Part shown: positions 8,131 through 16,911 of the stretch, in pieces
Layout: every line of letters begins with the position of its first letter
How positions within the stretch are numbered: position 1 is the first letter of the stretch
Translations under genes and position numbers: made by a program
Assembly (NCBI RefSeq): GCF_004331675.1
Contig: NZ_SJSN01000014.1
Coordinates: forward strand, 62,001-126,000
DNA: 64,000 nucleotides
Direction of reading: 5' to 3'
DNA from: Pedobacter frigidisoli
GTDB lineage: Bacteria; Bacteroidota; Bacteroidia; Sphingobacteriales; Sphingobacteriaceae
The notes under the pieces: generated by a model
The model's input: the letters and a program-made list of their open reading frames with translations, nothing else
What the model was told of the DNA's origin: nothing
The model's database searches: none

Positions 8131-8670
8131 CTATGAGTTTGGCAAGGTTTGTTTGCCCCATTTGTAGGCTAGATTAATCATGAGAAAAATTATAATCAAT
8201 TGAATGAACAAAAGAGAACTGCAAAGTATTTCTTGCAAGTCGAAAATTGGAATATGTTTATTTTTCAGAGTAACCTGAACTGGAGGATAAACCGTCCAGC
8301 CATTTCCAAGCGATTCGCCATTTGATGCATTCATAAATTTCCCAAACGAAGTAAAGAATGTAATACACCCTACTGATTTTGAAAGTATAAGGATAAGAAT
8401 AATTCCAAAAAATATTGTAATTATATTTTGAGATTTTCGTTTGTAGCTATGTTTTTTTTCTTTGATTAAATATACCGTAAAACTGAAGATGATAAAAAGA
8501 ATAGCAAAAAAAGGCCATGCCGGCGTAACTAAATAAGTATCGTGAAGATTGATGTCTATTTTATCGCTGAAAATAGCTGTTCCAAATAAAACTAGGCAGA
8601 CGAATAATGCAAGGATTGCTGCCGATAACAACCAGAAAATTTCTTTTAAATATAGTTTTGATTTAGGCAT
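8131..8670 (-). CDS. Hypothetical four-helix membrane protein
   Basis: The 179 residues show four hydrophobic segments, at about 8-33, 48-66, 78-104 and 147-168. The second follows a conserved-looking INLHDTYLV motif that resembles part of haem-copper oxidase subunit I and also occurs in small uncharacterised membrane proteins; I see no further oxidase features. The family is not recognised. It lies 4 bases upstream of the esterase and 34 bases downstream of the second hydrolase, so it may be cotranscribed with them. Confidence 0.7.
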   Translation of the reverse strand: MPKSKLYLKEIFWLLSAAILALFVCLVLFGTAIFSDKIDINLHDTYLVTPAWPFFAILFIIFSFTVYLIKEKKHSYKRKSQNIITIFFGIILILILSKSVGCITFFTSFGKFMNASNGESLGNGWTVYPPVQVTLKNKHIPIFDLQEILCSSLLFIQLIIIFLMINLAYKWGKQTLPNS

Positions 8671-8704
8671 TCAGATGTTTTGTTCTCAGTTTGTAAAAGG
8701 GATT

Positions 8705-9697
8705 TTAATTGGTATGTATTTTCAAAACATTCGCAACGAAATTATCAATGGCAGTTTCAACACTTAGTAAATCTTTCGAGGTAATGTACGATCCCATAAC
8801 ATGGTTGCCAGCATTTGGGATAGCCATTTTCCGCTTCAGCTCGCTCGGTGTTCCCAATTCATCGAACATTTTAAGCATGGCGTTTACTCGAACAACGGGA
8901 TCTTGCTCTAGCTCATTTTTGTAATAATAGAGCATTAACACCGGTTGTTTTACCTTTTTAAAGGTGCTTTTTACCATAGTACTTTCAATAAATTCCTCTA
9001 GCTCAACCAACGATTCTAGTCGATAATTAGTGTACCAATATTTCTTGTATTCCTCCGTTCGGTCATCAACTTTACGTTCTTCACCGCCAACAACTTTCCT
9101 GGCGATTTGTAGACCCCAAGGATTATTCAATAACCAAGCATTCTTATCATTAATGGCAACATTTGGAGATAAGAGGATTAAACTATTAATCTCAGGATAG
9201 GTTGCAGCTAGTTTTAAGGCTACCGTTCCGCCTGTAGATGTACCAACTAAAATTACTTTTTTACCTAGTTTCTTACCGATGGCATAAGCTTCCTTGCTGG
9301 TTTCCCATAGCCTATCGGCTGTAAAGTGTTGCATGGGTGCAATGGTATCTATTCCATGATCTGCCAATCGAGCCAAGTATAAATTAGCATGTAATGCTTT
9401 CGCTAAATTTAAGTGAATTGGATTTCCCTCCATTTTCGATGCGGAAAAACCATGGAGGTAAACAACTGCATATTCTGTTTGTTGTTGCGTTGAATCGGCC
9501 CAAAAAATTTCGGCCTCATTGCCAGGCTTAATTTTGTTCTTGCTTTCTATATGCTGTAAGTAACTATCTAGATCTTTTAAGTCGGGAACTTTGGTAAGTT
9601 CAGGGTTGTAGAGTGGTTTCTTTGGTTTCGGTCCTAATAAATAGCTTAAAACCAGGAGTGTAGAAATTCCTATTAATATTTTATAACGCTTTTTCAC
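8705..9697 (-). CDS. Membrane-anchored alpha/beta hydrolase (serine aminopeptidase S33-like)
   Basis: This 330-residue protein has an N-terminal hydrophobic anchor (about 6-22), then an alpha/beta hydrolase fold: oxyanion strand VVYLHGFSAS (78-87) and nucleophile elbow GTSTGG (152-157, Ser154). A late NAGNHVMGS block supplies the likely catalytic His. It probably hydrolyses an acyl ester at the membrane face; substrate unknown. It is the first gene of the minus-strand group ending at 7317, and its promoter should lie in the repeat-bearing gap before 9921. Confidence 0.8.
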   Translation of the reverse strand: MKKRYKILIGISTLLVLSYLLGPKPKKPLYNPELTKVPDLKDLDSYLQHIESKNKIKPGNEAEIFWADSTQQQTEYAVVYLHGFSASKMEGNPIHLNLAKALHANLYLARLADHGIDTIAPMQHFTADRLWETSKEAYAIGKKLGKKVILVGTSTGGTVALKLAATYPEINSLILLSPNVAINDKNAWLLNNPWGLQIARKVVGGEERKVDDRTEEYKKYWYTNYRLESLVELEEFIESTMVKSTFKKVKQPVLMLYYYKNELEQDPVVRVNAMLKMFDELGTPSELKRKMAIPNAGNHVMGSYITSKDLLSVETAIDNFVANVLKIHTN

Positions 9698-9816
9698 AAT
9701 GGTTTCATTTGGATTTGAACCTGGGTTTAAATGTAAGCTTTTGAAAGAAATTAGCAGAATTTATCTGCAATGTCATAAGAACGTTTGAGGGGGATTGCCT
9801 GCAGCGAACTTTCAAT

Positions 9817-9877
9817 TTAAACCTGATCGTAGCGAGCATACCGATTTTTCATCGGTATAAAGTGGAGAGCAGGGCGG
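9817..9877. repeat. Family E repeat fragment with nested hairpin
   Basis: AAACCTGATCGTAGCGAGC leads into the palindrome TACCGATTTTTCATCGGTA (9839-9857) and AGCAGGGCGG. The same nested hairpin (GCCGATTTTTCATCGGC) occurs in the 4221-4441 element. It lies between two divergent genes. Confidence 0.6.
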
Positions 9878-9957
9878 AAGAAATGAATGATTACCTCCAT
9901 TCGTTTCCAAAACCTTAATAATGACATTATCCATTATCTTTTTAAGGGAAATTAGCT

Positions 9958-9965
9958 TAAGTTTG
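9958..9965 (+). promoter_or_regulatory. Bacteroidota -7 box (TAAGTTTG) before the polyprenyl synthase
   Basis: The sequence TAAGTTTG matches TAnnTTTG and ends 21 bases before the ATG at 9987. The box falls inside a longer open frame that begins at 9921, which argues that the longer start is not used. Confidence 0.55.
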
Positions 9966-9986
9966 CAATCAAAATTTTTCGACTTA

Positions 9987-10958
9987 ATGCCGGGAATCGA
10001 CCTGATAAAAAAACCCATAGCTGCCGATATTAAAGCGTTTGAAAAAACCTTTAAAGAATCTATGCACAGCGACGCACCGTTGCTGGATAGGATTACCCAT
10101 TACATCGTAAAGCAAAAAGGCAAGCAAATGCGACCAATGTTCGTGTTTTTTGCGGCCAAGTTATGTGGAGGAATTACCGAATCTACCCATCGTGGAGCTG
10201 CTTTGGTAGAGCTTTTGCATACGGCTACCTTGGTGCACGATGATGTGGTGGATAACGCTTATGAGCGACGAGGTTTTTTCTCGATCAATGCTTTATGGAA
10301 AAATAAGATTGCGGTTTTAGTTGGCGATTATTTGTTGGCTAAGGGATTGTTGCTTTCGGTAAACAATAACGAACATCGATTGTTACAAATTGTATCTGAG
10401 GCTGTAAAACAGATGAGTGAAGGTGAGTTGCTTCAGGTAGAAAAGGTGCGGAAGATGGACATTTCGGAAGAGTTATATTTTGATGTCATTCGTCAGAAAA
10501 CAGCATCATTAATTGCTTCTTGTTGTGCTGCGGGCGCTTCGTCTGCGGGCGCTGATGACGAAACCATTGAGAAAATGCGCTTGTTTGGAGAAAAAGTGGG
10601 TATCGCTTTTCAAATAAAGGACGATACTTTCGATTTTGGAACAGATGATGTAGGCAAACCTTTGGGCATAGATATTAAGGAGAAGAAAGTAACCTTGCCT
10701 TTAATTTACGCTTTGAATAAAGCAGAAAAACCTGAACGGAAAAGGATCATCAACTTGGTGAAAAATCATCAAGACGATCCGATAAAAATTCAGCAGATTA
10801 TAGATTTTGTAAATGCACAGGAGGGTGTTTATTATGCCAATCAGAAAATGTTGGAATACCAGAATGAGGCCTTTGCAATTTTGCACCAGTTTGAAGCTGG
10901 AGAGGCTAGAACTGGTTTGGAGCAGCTTGTACTTTACACCACTGAACGTAAAAAATAA
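9987..10958 (+). CDS. Long-chain polyprenyl diphosphate synthase
   Basis: The enzyme condenses isopentenyl diphosphate onto an allylic primer to make the side chain of menaquinone, and possibly precursors for other isoprenoids. The 323-residue protein (counted from the ATG at 9987) has the first Asp-rich motif DDVVD (85-89) and the second DDTFD (212-216). Small Cys/Ala residues in helix E (…CCAAGASSAG…) are compatible with a long product. I chose the internal ATG because conserved sequence begins there and a promoter box lies just upstream. The stop overlaps the terC start by one base (TAATG), implying translational coupling. IspB/HepT-like is the closest description. Confidence 0.88.
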   Translation: MPGIDLIKKPIAADIKAFEKTFKESMHSDAPLLDRITHYIVKQKGKQMRPMFVFFAAKLCGGITESTHRGAALVELLHTATLVHDDVVDNAYERRGFFSINALWKNKIAVLVGDYLLAKGLLLSVNNNEHRLLQIVSEAVKQMSEGELLQVEKVRKMDISEELYFDVIRQKTASLIASCCAAGASSAGADDETIEKMRLFGEKVGIAFQIKDDTFDFGTDDVGKPLGIDIKEKKVTLPLIYALNKAEKPERKRIINLVKNHQDDPIKIQQIIDFVNAQEGVYYANQKMLEYQNEAFAILHQFEAGEARTGLEQLVLYTTERKK

Positions 10959-12010
10959 TGAGTAACGAATTACTTTTCAGCTTAGGTTTCCTTTTATTTG
11001 TAGTACTGATCTTGGCTCTAGATTTAGGTCTCTTTAGTCGAAAAGAGCACGTTATTAGCTTAAAGCAAGCTGGAGTAATGAGTTTGGTAATGGTCGCTTT
11101 GGCCATTGGTTTTTACTTTATCTTAATAACAGAAGGGCATCAGCTCCATGGAATTAAGGATTTTGCCCATCTCAAGGAAATCGTAGCCAAACATCAACAC
11201 CATATTAATCTTATCCCAAACGATTTTGAGGCCAGCCTTGCAATTTACAAGCAAAACCTCGGCTTGGAGTTTTTAACGGGCTATGTAATTGAGTATGCAC
11301 TCTCGGTTGATAATATTTTTGTAATCGTACTGATTTTTTCTGCCTTTGCTGTTGAGGAGAAATATTACCATCGCGTATTGTTTTGGGGTATTCTGGGTGC
11401 TATCATCATGCGCTTCATCTTCATTTTTGTTGGTGCAGCATTGATAGCAAAATTCGCTTGGATACTTTATTTATTTGGTGCTTTCTTGGTTTTTACCGGT
11501 GTAAAAATGTTTTTCAGTAAGGAAGAAGACGAAAAAATTGATCCTGAAAATCATCCTGTGGTTAAATGGGCATCGAAGATCTTTTCCATCCACCCGAAAT
11601 ACGAGGGCAAGAACTTTTTCTTTAAAATCGACCATAAAACATACGTTACGCCATTATTCTTGGTGCTTTTAATTGTCGAGTTTACCGATTTGCTTTTTGC
11701 GGTAGATTCTATTCCAGCAATTTTTGCCGTAACGAAAGATCCATATATTGTATTTTTCTCCAATATTTTTGCCATCATGGGTTTACGTTCCATGTTCTTT
11801 TTATTGGTCAACATTATTCACAAATTCCATTATTTAAAAACGGGTTTGGCCATATTATTAGCTTTTATTGGCGTAAAAATGCTTGGTCATGTTTACTTAG
11901 AAAAATGGGGTTTTACCACAGAGCATTCGCTGATTATAATTCTAGGTATATTGGTGATTAGTATTGTGGCATCGCTTGTTTTTCCGAAGAAGAAAGTAGC
12001 CCATAAATAA
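10958..12010 (+). CDS. TerC/Alx family integral membrane protein
   Basis: TerC proteins are inner-membrane proteins tied to manganese export, metal handling and tellurite resistance. This 350-residue version has about nine hydrophobic segments. The two typical acidic membrane motifs are present: EYALSVDNIFVI in the first half and EFTDLLFAVDSIPAIF in the second. A soluble His/Asp-rich stretch of about 50 residues follows the second helix. The ATG overlaps the stop of the polyprenyl synthase, so the pair is an operon. Ion specificity cannot be read from the sequence. Confidence 0.9.
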   Translation: MSNELLFSLGFLLFVVLILALDLGLFSRKEHVISLKQAGVMSLVMVALAIGFYFILITEGHQLHGIKDFAHLKEIVAKHQHHINLIPNDFEASLAIYKQNLGLEFLTGYVIEYALSVDNIFVIVLIFSAFAVEEKYYHRVLFWGILGAIIMRFIFIFVGAALIAKFAWILYLFGAFLVFTGVKMFFSKEEDEKIDPENHPVVKWASKIFSIHPKYEGKNFFFKIDHKTYVTPLFLVLLIVEFTDLLFAVDSIPAIFAVTKDPYIVFFSNIFAIMGLRSMFFLLVNIIHKFHYLKTGLAILLAFIGVKMLGHVYLEKWGFTTEHSLIIILGILVISIVASLVFPKKKVAHK

Positions 12011-12080
12011 AGCGTTTCGTTGTTGCGAGAAATATTGCCTCTTCCGATTTTGAGAATCAAAGTCTGCATTTCATTTTAAT

Positions 12081-12154
12081 GTTCGTCCTGCTTTCCGTTT
12101 TACTTCGTTGACGGCCGCAAGGGCTGCCACTACGTGCTCACTACAATCAGGTTT
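12081..12154. repeat. Family E repeat fragment
   Basis: CGTCCTGCTTTCCG, a GACGGCCGCAAGGGCTGCC core and CTACAATCAGGTTTAAA match family E words in scrambled order. It occupies most of the gap between terC and the toxin-antitoxin pair; no gene is seen here. Confidence 0.5.
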
Positions 12155-12255
12155 AAATAACTCGGGTTTTGTAATTCTTGGGTTGAGTTGCAGTATTCAA
12201 ATACTATAGTGACAAATCAAATCGTATTGTAAATGAAATACTAAGAATCAATGAT

Positions 12256-12263
12256 TATATTTG
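12256..12263 (+). promoter_or_regulatory. -7 box (TATATTTG) of the toxin-antitoxin operon
   Basis: TATATTTG fits TAnnTTTG exactly and ends 3 bases before the antitoxin ATG at 12267. If transcription starts a few bases downstream as usual, the mRNA would begin at or next to the start codon. Confidence 0.5.
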
Positions 12264-12266
12264 ATT

Positions 12267-12494
12267 ATGGAAACATTTGTAATTCAAACGGAGGGACCAT
12301 CTCAAACCAAGGCTGTAAAGGATGCGCTAAAAGCCTTGCATGTAAAGATGTTAGCAATTGGAACAGAGGAGAATAAGTTGCTGCCAAGCCACGTTGCCGA
12401 TTTAATGTATAAGGGATTAAATGAAGCTGACAGGAAAGAGTTTACCATCAATGAAGATTTTATGGAGTACGTTAAGTCTAAATACATAAAGTAA
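12267..12494 (+). CDS. Antitoxin of ParE/RelE-type pair (DUF2683-like)
   Basis: A 75-residue hydrophilic protein with no membrane segment, placed directly before a ParE/RelE-type toxin with one base between stop and start. Size, order and spacing are those of a type II antitoxin. The first 25 residues (TEGPSQTKAVKDALKAL) could form a short DNA-binding or dimerisation helix and the acidic-aromatic C-terminus could wrap the toxin. I chose ATG 12267 rather than TTG 12261 because the -7 box overlaps the latter. The protein should repress its own promoter, as is common for such pairs. Confidence 0.75.
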   Translation: METFVIQTEGPSQTKAVKDALKALHVKMLAIGTEENKLLPSHVADLMYKGLNEADRKEFTINEDFMEYVKSKYIK

Positions 12495-12495
12495 A

Positions 12496-12783
12496 TTGCC
12501 GCTTACAATTGTTTGGACCGAAACCGCCAAAGAAACATATATTTATGTTTTAGATTACCTTGATGAATTCTGGGGAAAAAAGCATGTTAATAATTTCATT
12601 AAGAAAACTGACAAAGTTTTTAAGCTAGTAGCTTCCAATCCCCAAATGTTTCACAACATCTATGAAAATGACTCTGTAAGAAAAGGACTTCTTCATAAAA
12701 ATTGCGCTTTCTTATATAGGATATCTGAAGAAAATATAGAATTGCTCGCCTTTTGGGATACAAGACAAGAACCTTTTCTTTAA
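12496..12783 (+). CDS. ParE/RelE-superfamily toxin
   Basis: The 95-residue basic protein has the RelE/ParE fold pattern: N-terminal WTETAKETYIYVLDYLDEFWG, a middle beta region VRKGLLHKNCAFLYRIS, and the C-terminal block LLAFWDTRQEP that marks the Bacteroidota ParE/RelE group. It probably poisons gyrase (ParE) or cleaves ribosome-bound mRNA (RelE); the sequence does not decide. The only plausible start is TTG, one base after the antitoxin stop, so translation is likely weak and coupled to the antitoxin. Confidence 0.85.
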   Translation: MPLTIVWTETAKETYIYVLDYLDEFWGKKHVNNFIKKTDKVFKLVASNPQMFHNIYENDSVRKGLLHKNCAFLYRISEENIELLAFWDTRQEPFL

Positions 12784-12859
12784 TCGAAAACGCAAAATAA
12801 ACGTTACAGCTCAATACCTAAAAGTAATTTTTGTACTTTCAGAGCATAAACCATTCTTC

Positions 12860-14305
12860 ATGAAATACCTTTTTTCAACTGCATTAATTTGTACTGCTTT
12901 ATTCGCAAACGCTCAAGATAAATTTGGCGATGTTTTCGCTAAAATCAATTCTGATGTTCAGCAAAACTCTAAGGCTTATCAAACACTTAAATACGAAACT
13001 GAAACCATTGGACATCGATTAACGGGATCTACAAATGGAGCAAAGGCAGAACAATATGCTTATGATTTATTAAAATCTTACGGCTGTGATGTAAAATTTC
13101 AACCTTTCGAGGTGGAAAGTTGGGCTAGAAAAACAATCTCTGTAGAAATTGGTGCAGCTAAAAATAGTTTAACTAAAATGAAATCCGTAACACTTGCACA
13201 TTCTCCAGTAAGTGCAGATGTAACAGGTGATATTGTAGATGCCGGTAATGGATTAGAAGTGGATTATCAGGCCAGTCCAGAAAAGTTTAAAGGAAAAATA
13301 GCCTTAATTTATTTGGGTGTTTTGCCAGGTTCGCCTGCTGGAACAAAAACTTTGCACCGTTCAGAAAAAACAGCTATTGCAACCAAATATGGTGCAATTG
13401 GTGTAATTATTATCAATACTGTGAAAGACGGTGTTCTCTTAACAGGAACGGCTTCCGTTACTGGTAAACTCATTCCAATCCCAGCGGTTTGTATCGGCTT
13501 GGAAGATGGAATAGCATTAAAGGAAAAACTAAAAGCGCAGCCTCAAATAGTGCATATCTCCATGACTAATTTCTCAGGTTTAATAAAAGCCAGAAATGTT
13601 GTAGCTACATTCAAGGGTTTAGAAATGCCAAAAGATAAAATTGTAGTTGGTGGCCATTTAGATAGTTGGGATTTAGCAACGGGTGCAATTGATAACGGCA
13701 TCGGTTCATTCGCCATCATGGATATGGCCCGTACGTTTAAAAAACTGAATCTTAAGACAAAGCGTACGGTAGAGTTTGTATTATTCATGGGCGAGGAACA
13801 GGGTTTATTGGGCTCTAAAGCTTACATCGATCAAGCTAAAAAATCAAAAACTTTAGATCAGGTTAAGTTTATGTTGAACTATGATATGACCAATGATCCA
13901 AAAGGTTTCTCTACTTCTCGTGCTGAAATGAAAGATTTATTTACTACTTGGGGAACTGATATTGTAAAAATAGACACTGGATTTAAAAACCTTTTCAATG
14001 CTGGTGCAGGTTTGCACAGCGATCATCAACCGTTTATGCTGGAAGGTATCCCGACAGGTGGTGGTTTCGGTGGTAAATTGCCAAATAACTCTGGACCATT
14101 TTATCATTCAGATGGCGATTCATTTAAGCTGGTAGATGAGCAGGAATTAAAAAATACGGTTCGTTATAGCGCAATGTTAACTTATGCCTTGGCAAACACA
14201 CCAAAAATCCCTGTAGGTGTGCAAGGTGAAGAAGAATTGAGGGCTTTCTTAGAATCTCAAAACTTAAAAGAACCGTTGACGATTGCAGGTGAGTGGAGGT
14301 GGTAA
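12860..14305 (+). CDS. Secreted M28 family zinc peptidase with PA domain
   Basis: A 481-residue exported metallopeptidase with signal peptide 1-19 (…ALFANAQ). A protease-associated insertion lies at about 110-225. The di-zinc site follows: His266 and Asp268 in GGHLDSWD, Asp277 in AIDNGIGS, the Glu pair in MGEEQGLLGS, Asp in NYDMTND and a late His in LHSDHQPF. It resembles carboxypeptidase Q/glutamate carboxypeptidase relatives, so it should release amino acids from peptides in the periplasm or outside. It stands alone. A second, more distant M28 enzyme is at 47518-49221. Confidence 0.88.
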   Translation: MKYLFSTALICTALFANAQDKFGDVFAKINSDVQQNSKAYQTLKYETETIGHRLTGSTNGAKAEQYAYDLLKSYGCDVKFQPFEVESWARKTISVEIGAAKNSLTKMKSVTLAHSPVSADVTGDIVDAGNGLEVDYQASPEKFKGKIALIYLGVLPGSPAGTKTLHRSEKTAIATKYGAIGVIIINTVKDGVLLTGTASVTGKLIPIPAVCIGLEDGIALKEKLKAQPQIVHISMTNFSGLIKARNVVATFKGLEMPKDKIVVGGHLDSWDLATGAIDNGIGSFAIMDMARTFKKLNLKTKRTVEFVLFMGEEQGLLGSKAYIDQAKKSKTLDQVKFMLNYDMTNDPKGFSTSRAEMKDLFTTWGTDIVKIDTGFKNLFNAGAGLHSDHQPFMLEGIPTGGGFGGKLPNNSGPFYHSDGDSFKLVDEQELKNTVRYSAMLTYALANTPKIPVGVQGEEELRAFLESQNLKEPLTIAGEWRW

Positions 14306-14307
14306 AT

Positions 14308-14394
14308 TGATTGCTTAGATTCCTTCGGGTTGATTACATTGATTTTCCTGCGGTTTGATTGCACTGATAGATGGATTACACAGATCTTAGGATT
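14308..14394. repeat. Family C repeat (degenerate GATTACACAGAT type)
   Basis: GATTGCTTAGATTCC, GATTACATTGATT, GATTGCACTGATAG and GGATTACACAGATCTTAGG are variant tandem words. Clear copies lie at 40777-40852 and 53523-53564. It fills the gap after the M28 gene and slightly overlaps the end of the next gene. Confidence 0.5.
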
Positions 14395-14767
14395 TATTAA
14401 ACAGAAAAAATCGAGCTATTAAGATTACTGTTATTGTCCAAAATGAAAAGCCCACCAAAACGTAGTCCCAATGTTGGGCCCACCCGCTTTTATTATTTTT
14501 TAATAGTTGTTTATTGGCTAAAATTGCTTGAATCGGTGGCATAAATGGAAATAGAATTATTACTATCTTTTCTTTAACTGTTAAGCCAATATTATTCCTC
14601 GCCCTTTTTAAAACTTCATAATTTATTCCGAGCTCATCTAACTTCTCGATTGAAAAATCCCTTTTCATAAATTCTTTTTTGATAACATTTGAAGTGCTAC
14701 CATCTAAAGATATATCACCATTAATAATATTAAAAAGTTCTTGATCGGTTAGTTTTTCTATTTCCAT
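14387..14767 (-). CDS. Hypothetical membrane protein
   Basis: 126 residues: a hydrophilic N-terminal half (about 1-65, charged and probably helical) and two hydrophobic segments near 66-82 and 101-122. The family is not recognised. The last codons run into a degenerate GATTACA-type repeat, so its C-terminus may be repeat-derived. Codon use matches the neighbours. No operon partner; the next minus-strand gene upstream starts 500 bases away. Confidence 0.6.
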   Translation of the reverse strand: MEIEKLTDQELFNIINGDISLDGSTSNVIKKEFMKRDFSIEKLDELGINYEVLKRARNNIGLTVKEKIVIILFPFMPPIQAILANKQLLKNNKSGWAQHWDYVLVGFSFWTITVILIARFFLFNKS

Positions 14768-14845
14768 TTAAATCACAAGTCAGTGCTTATACTTAAAAAC
14801 AAATTGGGCAGAGTCTAAAATTTTCCTATTTAATCTTTATCCATT

Positions 14846-15274
14846 CTACCCACTAATATAGCTTTCCAATTGTGAAATCGTTTGTTTCTGATCTGCGATA
14901 ATAAACTTTACCAAGTCGCCGATGGAAATCATGCCTTTCACTTCTTCGTTTTCTACAATTGGTAAATGTCGAATGTGCTTTTCGGTCATGAGTTCCATGC
15001 AATAGTCGATTGTATCACTTAGTTTAATGGTGATCGGATTTGCTGTCATGGCTTCTGTTATCAAGGTATCTTTAGATGATTTACCCTGAAGAATGATTTT
15101 TCTTGCATAATCGCGTTCGGTAAATATGCCCGAAAGTTTTTCGTTCTCCATTACCAGCACAGCGCTGATATTTTTATCCGTCATCACTTTTAAGGCATCC
15201 AACACGGAAATGCTTTCTGGTACGGCGATTATTCTAGCCTGTTTCGTATCAAGCAGTTGTTTAACTGATTTCAT
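14846..15274 (-). CDS. Two-CBS-domain regulatory protein
   Basis: The 142 residues consist of one CBS pair, at about 8-65 and 75-132. Typical elements are present: IAVPESISVLDALKVM, SGIFTERDYARKII, and RHLPIVENEEVKGMISIGDLVKF. Stand-alone CBS pairs bind adenine nucleotides and sense energy status; in some Bacteroidota they sit next to stress genes. No partner domain or gene is evident here. It is divergently placed from ahcY, across a 318-base gap. Confidence 0.88.
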   Translation of the reverse strand: MKSVKQLLDTKQARIIAVPESISVLDALKVMTDKNISAVLVMENEKLSGIFTERDYARKIILQGKSSKDTLITEAMTANPITIKLSDTIDYCMELMTEKHIRHLPIVENEEVKGMISIGDLVKFIIADQKQTISQLESYISG

Positions 15275-15383
15275 AATGGTTTAATTTGGTTAGAACAATT
15301 TAAGTAATAATTCGCTGAAAATCAAATGGTTTATTTTGGTTCTGGTAGGTTCTGCAAATAAAATAGAGTTCTAACTTAAATAA

Positions 15384-15478
15384 ACCTGATGGTACGAAAA
15401 GCCTCCAATTTTTTCTATTGGAGCTTGTAGGTACAGCAGGAGTGAAATAGCGGGAGAATTACTGTATTTGCTTTCCAA
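15384..15478. repeat. Family E repeat in the 15275-15592 gap
   Basis: AAACCTGATGGTACGAAAAG, a small hairpin CCAATTTTTTCTATTGG and the terminal TTGCTTTCCAAAAAAG are visible. The rest of the 318-base gap holds the ahcY promoter and no gene. I looked for a riboswitch-like structure upstream of ahcY and saw none. Confidence 0.55.
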
Positions 15479-15560
15479 AAAAGCATTAAATTTTAAACTA
15501 TTTTACAATTCGCAAACCACCTTGCTCTGCCAATTATTTGGCTTTCACAAAGCTATGCCG

Positions 15561-15568
15561 TAACTTTG
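15561..15568 (+). promoter_or_regulatory. ahcY promoter: -7 box TAACTTTG with -33 TTTG
   Basis: TAACTTTG fits TAnnTTTG. A TTTG lies at 15537-15540, 20 bases upstream, the expected Bacteroidota -33 spacing. The ATG follows 24 bases after the -7 box. Confidence 0.75.
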
Positions 15569-15592
15569 CATTACATTTAAAAACAAATAATT

Positions 15593-16909
15593 ATGTCATC
15601 AGTAGAGACAACATACATCCCTTACAAAGTTAAGGACATTTCACTGGCAGAATGGGGCCGTAAAGAAATCGGATTAGCCGAAGCAGAAATGCCAGGTTTA
15701 ATGAGTTTACGTAAAGAATTCGGTCCATCGCAACCGTTAAAAGGTGCTCGTATTGCAGGCTGTCTGCACATGACTATCCAAACGGCTGTATTAATCGAAA
15801 CATTAACAGCACTTGGTGCTGAAGTTACTTGGTCTTCTTGTAATATTTTCTCCACACAAGATCACGCGGCTGCTGCAATTGCTGCTGCTGGTATTCAGGT
15901 TTATGCTTGGAAAGGCTTAAACGAAGAGGAATTTGATTGGTGTATTGAGCAAACTTTGCACTTCGGCCCGGAGCAACAACCATTAAACATGATTTTGGAT
16001 GATGGTGGCGATTTAACCAACATGGTTTTTGATAAATATCCTGAACTAATTGCGGCAATTAAAGGTTTATCTGAAGAAACTACAACTGGTGTTCACCGTT
16101 TGTACGAAAGAATGAAAAACGGAACATTGCATGTACCGGCAATCAACGTTAACGATTCGGTAACAAAATCTAAGTTTGATAACAAATACGGATGTCGCGA
16201 ATCTTTGGTAGATGCCATTCGTCGTGCTACTGATGTAATGATGGCTGGTAAAGTTGCTGTTGTTTGCGGTTACGGTGATGTGGGTAAAGGTTCTGCAGAA
16301 TCTTTAAGCTCACAAGGTGTACGTGTAATCGTTACTGAAATCGACCCAATTTGTGCTTTGCAAGCGGCAATGGAAGGTTATGAAGTTAAAAAACTAGCTA
16401 CTGCAATTAAAGAAGCAGATATCGTTGTAACTACAACTGGTAACTGTGATATCGTTCGCGAACAACATTTCAGAGCACTAAAGGATAAAGCGATTGTTTG
16501 TAACATCGGTCACTTCGATAACGAAATCGACATGGCTTGGTTAAACGGAAACTATGGCGATACCAAAATCGAAATTAAACCTCAAGTTGATAAATATACA
16601 ATCGACGGTAAAGATGTAATTATCTTGGCTGAAGGTCGTTTGGTTAACTTAGGTTGCGCAACTGGTCACCCAAGTTTTGTAATGAGTAACTCGTTTACTA
16701 ACCAAACTTTGGCGCAATTAGAACTTTGGACTAACACTGCTGCTTACGAAAACAAGGTTTATGTGTTACCTAAGCATTTAGATGAAAAAGTTGCTCGTTT
16801 ACACTTAGAGAAAATCGGTGTAGAGTTAGATGTTTTAGATCAACACCAAGCTGATTATATCGGCGTACCTGTAGAAGGTCCTTTCAAGGCAGATAGTTAT
16901 AGATACTAA
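15593..16909 (+). CDS. ahcY: Adenosylhomocysteinase (SAH hydrolase)
   Basis: The NAD-dependent cytosolic enzyme splits S-adenosylhomocysteine into adenosine and homocysteine, keeping methylation reactions running. The 438-residue protein is full length. It has the NAD loop GYGDVGKG (226-233), the substrate segment SSCNIFSTQDHAAAA (81-95), VNDSVTKSKFDNKYG (186-200) and the C-terminal KADSYRY that closes over NAD of the partner subunit. It is monocistronic, with its own promoter and a terminator at 16957-16988. Codon use is strongly biased, as expected for a highly expressed gene. Confidence 0.98.
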   Translation: MSSVETTYIPYKVKDISLAEWGRKEIGLAEAEMPGLMSLRKEFGPSQPLKGARIAGCLHMTIQTAVLIETLTALGAEVTWSSCNIFSTQDHAAAAIAAAGIQVYAWKGLNEEEFDWCIEQTLHFGPEQQPLNMILDDGGDLTNMVFDKYPELIAAIKGLSEETTTGVHRLYERMKNGTLHVPAINVNDSVTKSKFDNKYGCRESLVDAIRRATDVMMAGKVAVVCGYGDVGKGSAESLSSQGVRVIVTEIDPICALQAAMEGYEVKKLATAIKEADIVVTTTGNCDIVREQHFRALKDKAIVCNIGHFDNEIDMAWLNGNYGDTKIEIKPQVDKYTIDGKDVIILAEGRLVNLGCATGHPSFVMSNSFTNQTLAQLELWTNTAAYENKVYVLPKHLDEKVARLHLEKIGVELDVLDQHQADYIGVPVEGPFKADSYRY

Positions 16910-16911
16910 AG

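Noticed and set aside
9921..9986. Upstream start for the polyprenyl synthase
   Set aside because: A -7 box lies inside this stretch and the residues are not family-like; ATG 9987 is preferred.
15275..15592. Possible SAH/SAM riboswitch upstream of ahcY
   Set aside because: The segment has only a family E repeat and a promoter; no conserved aptamer-like core was seen.
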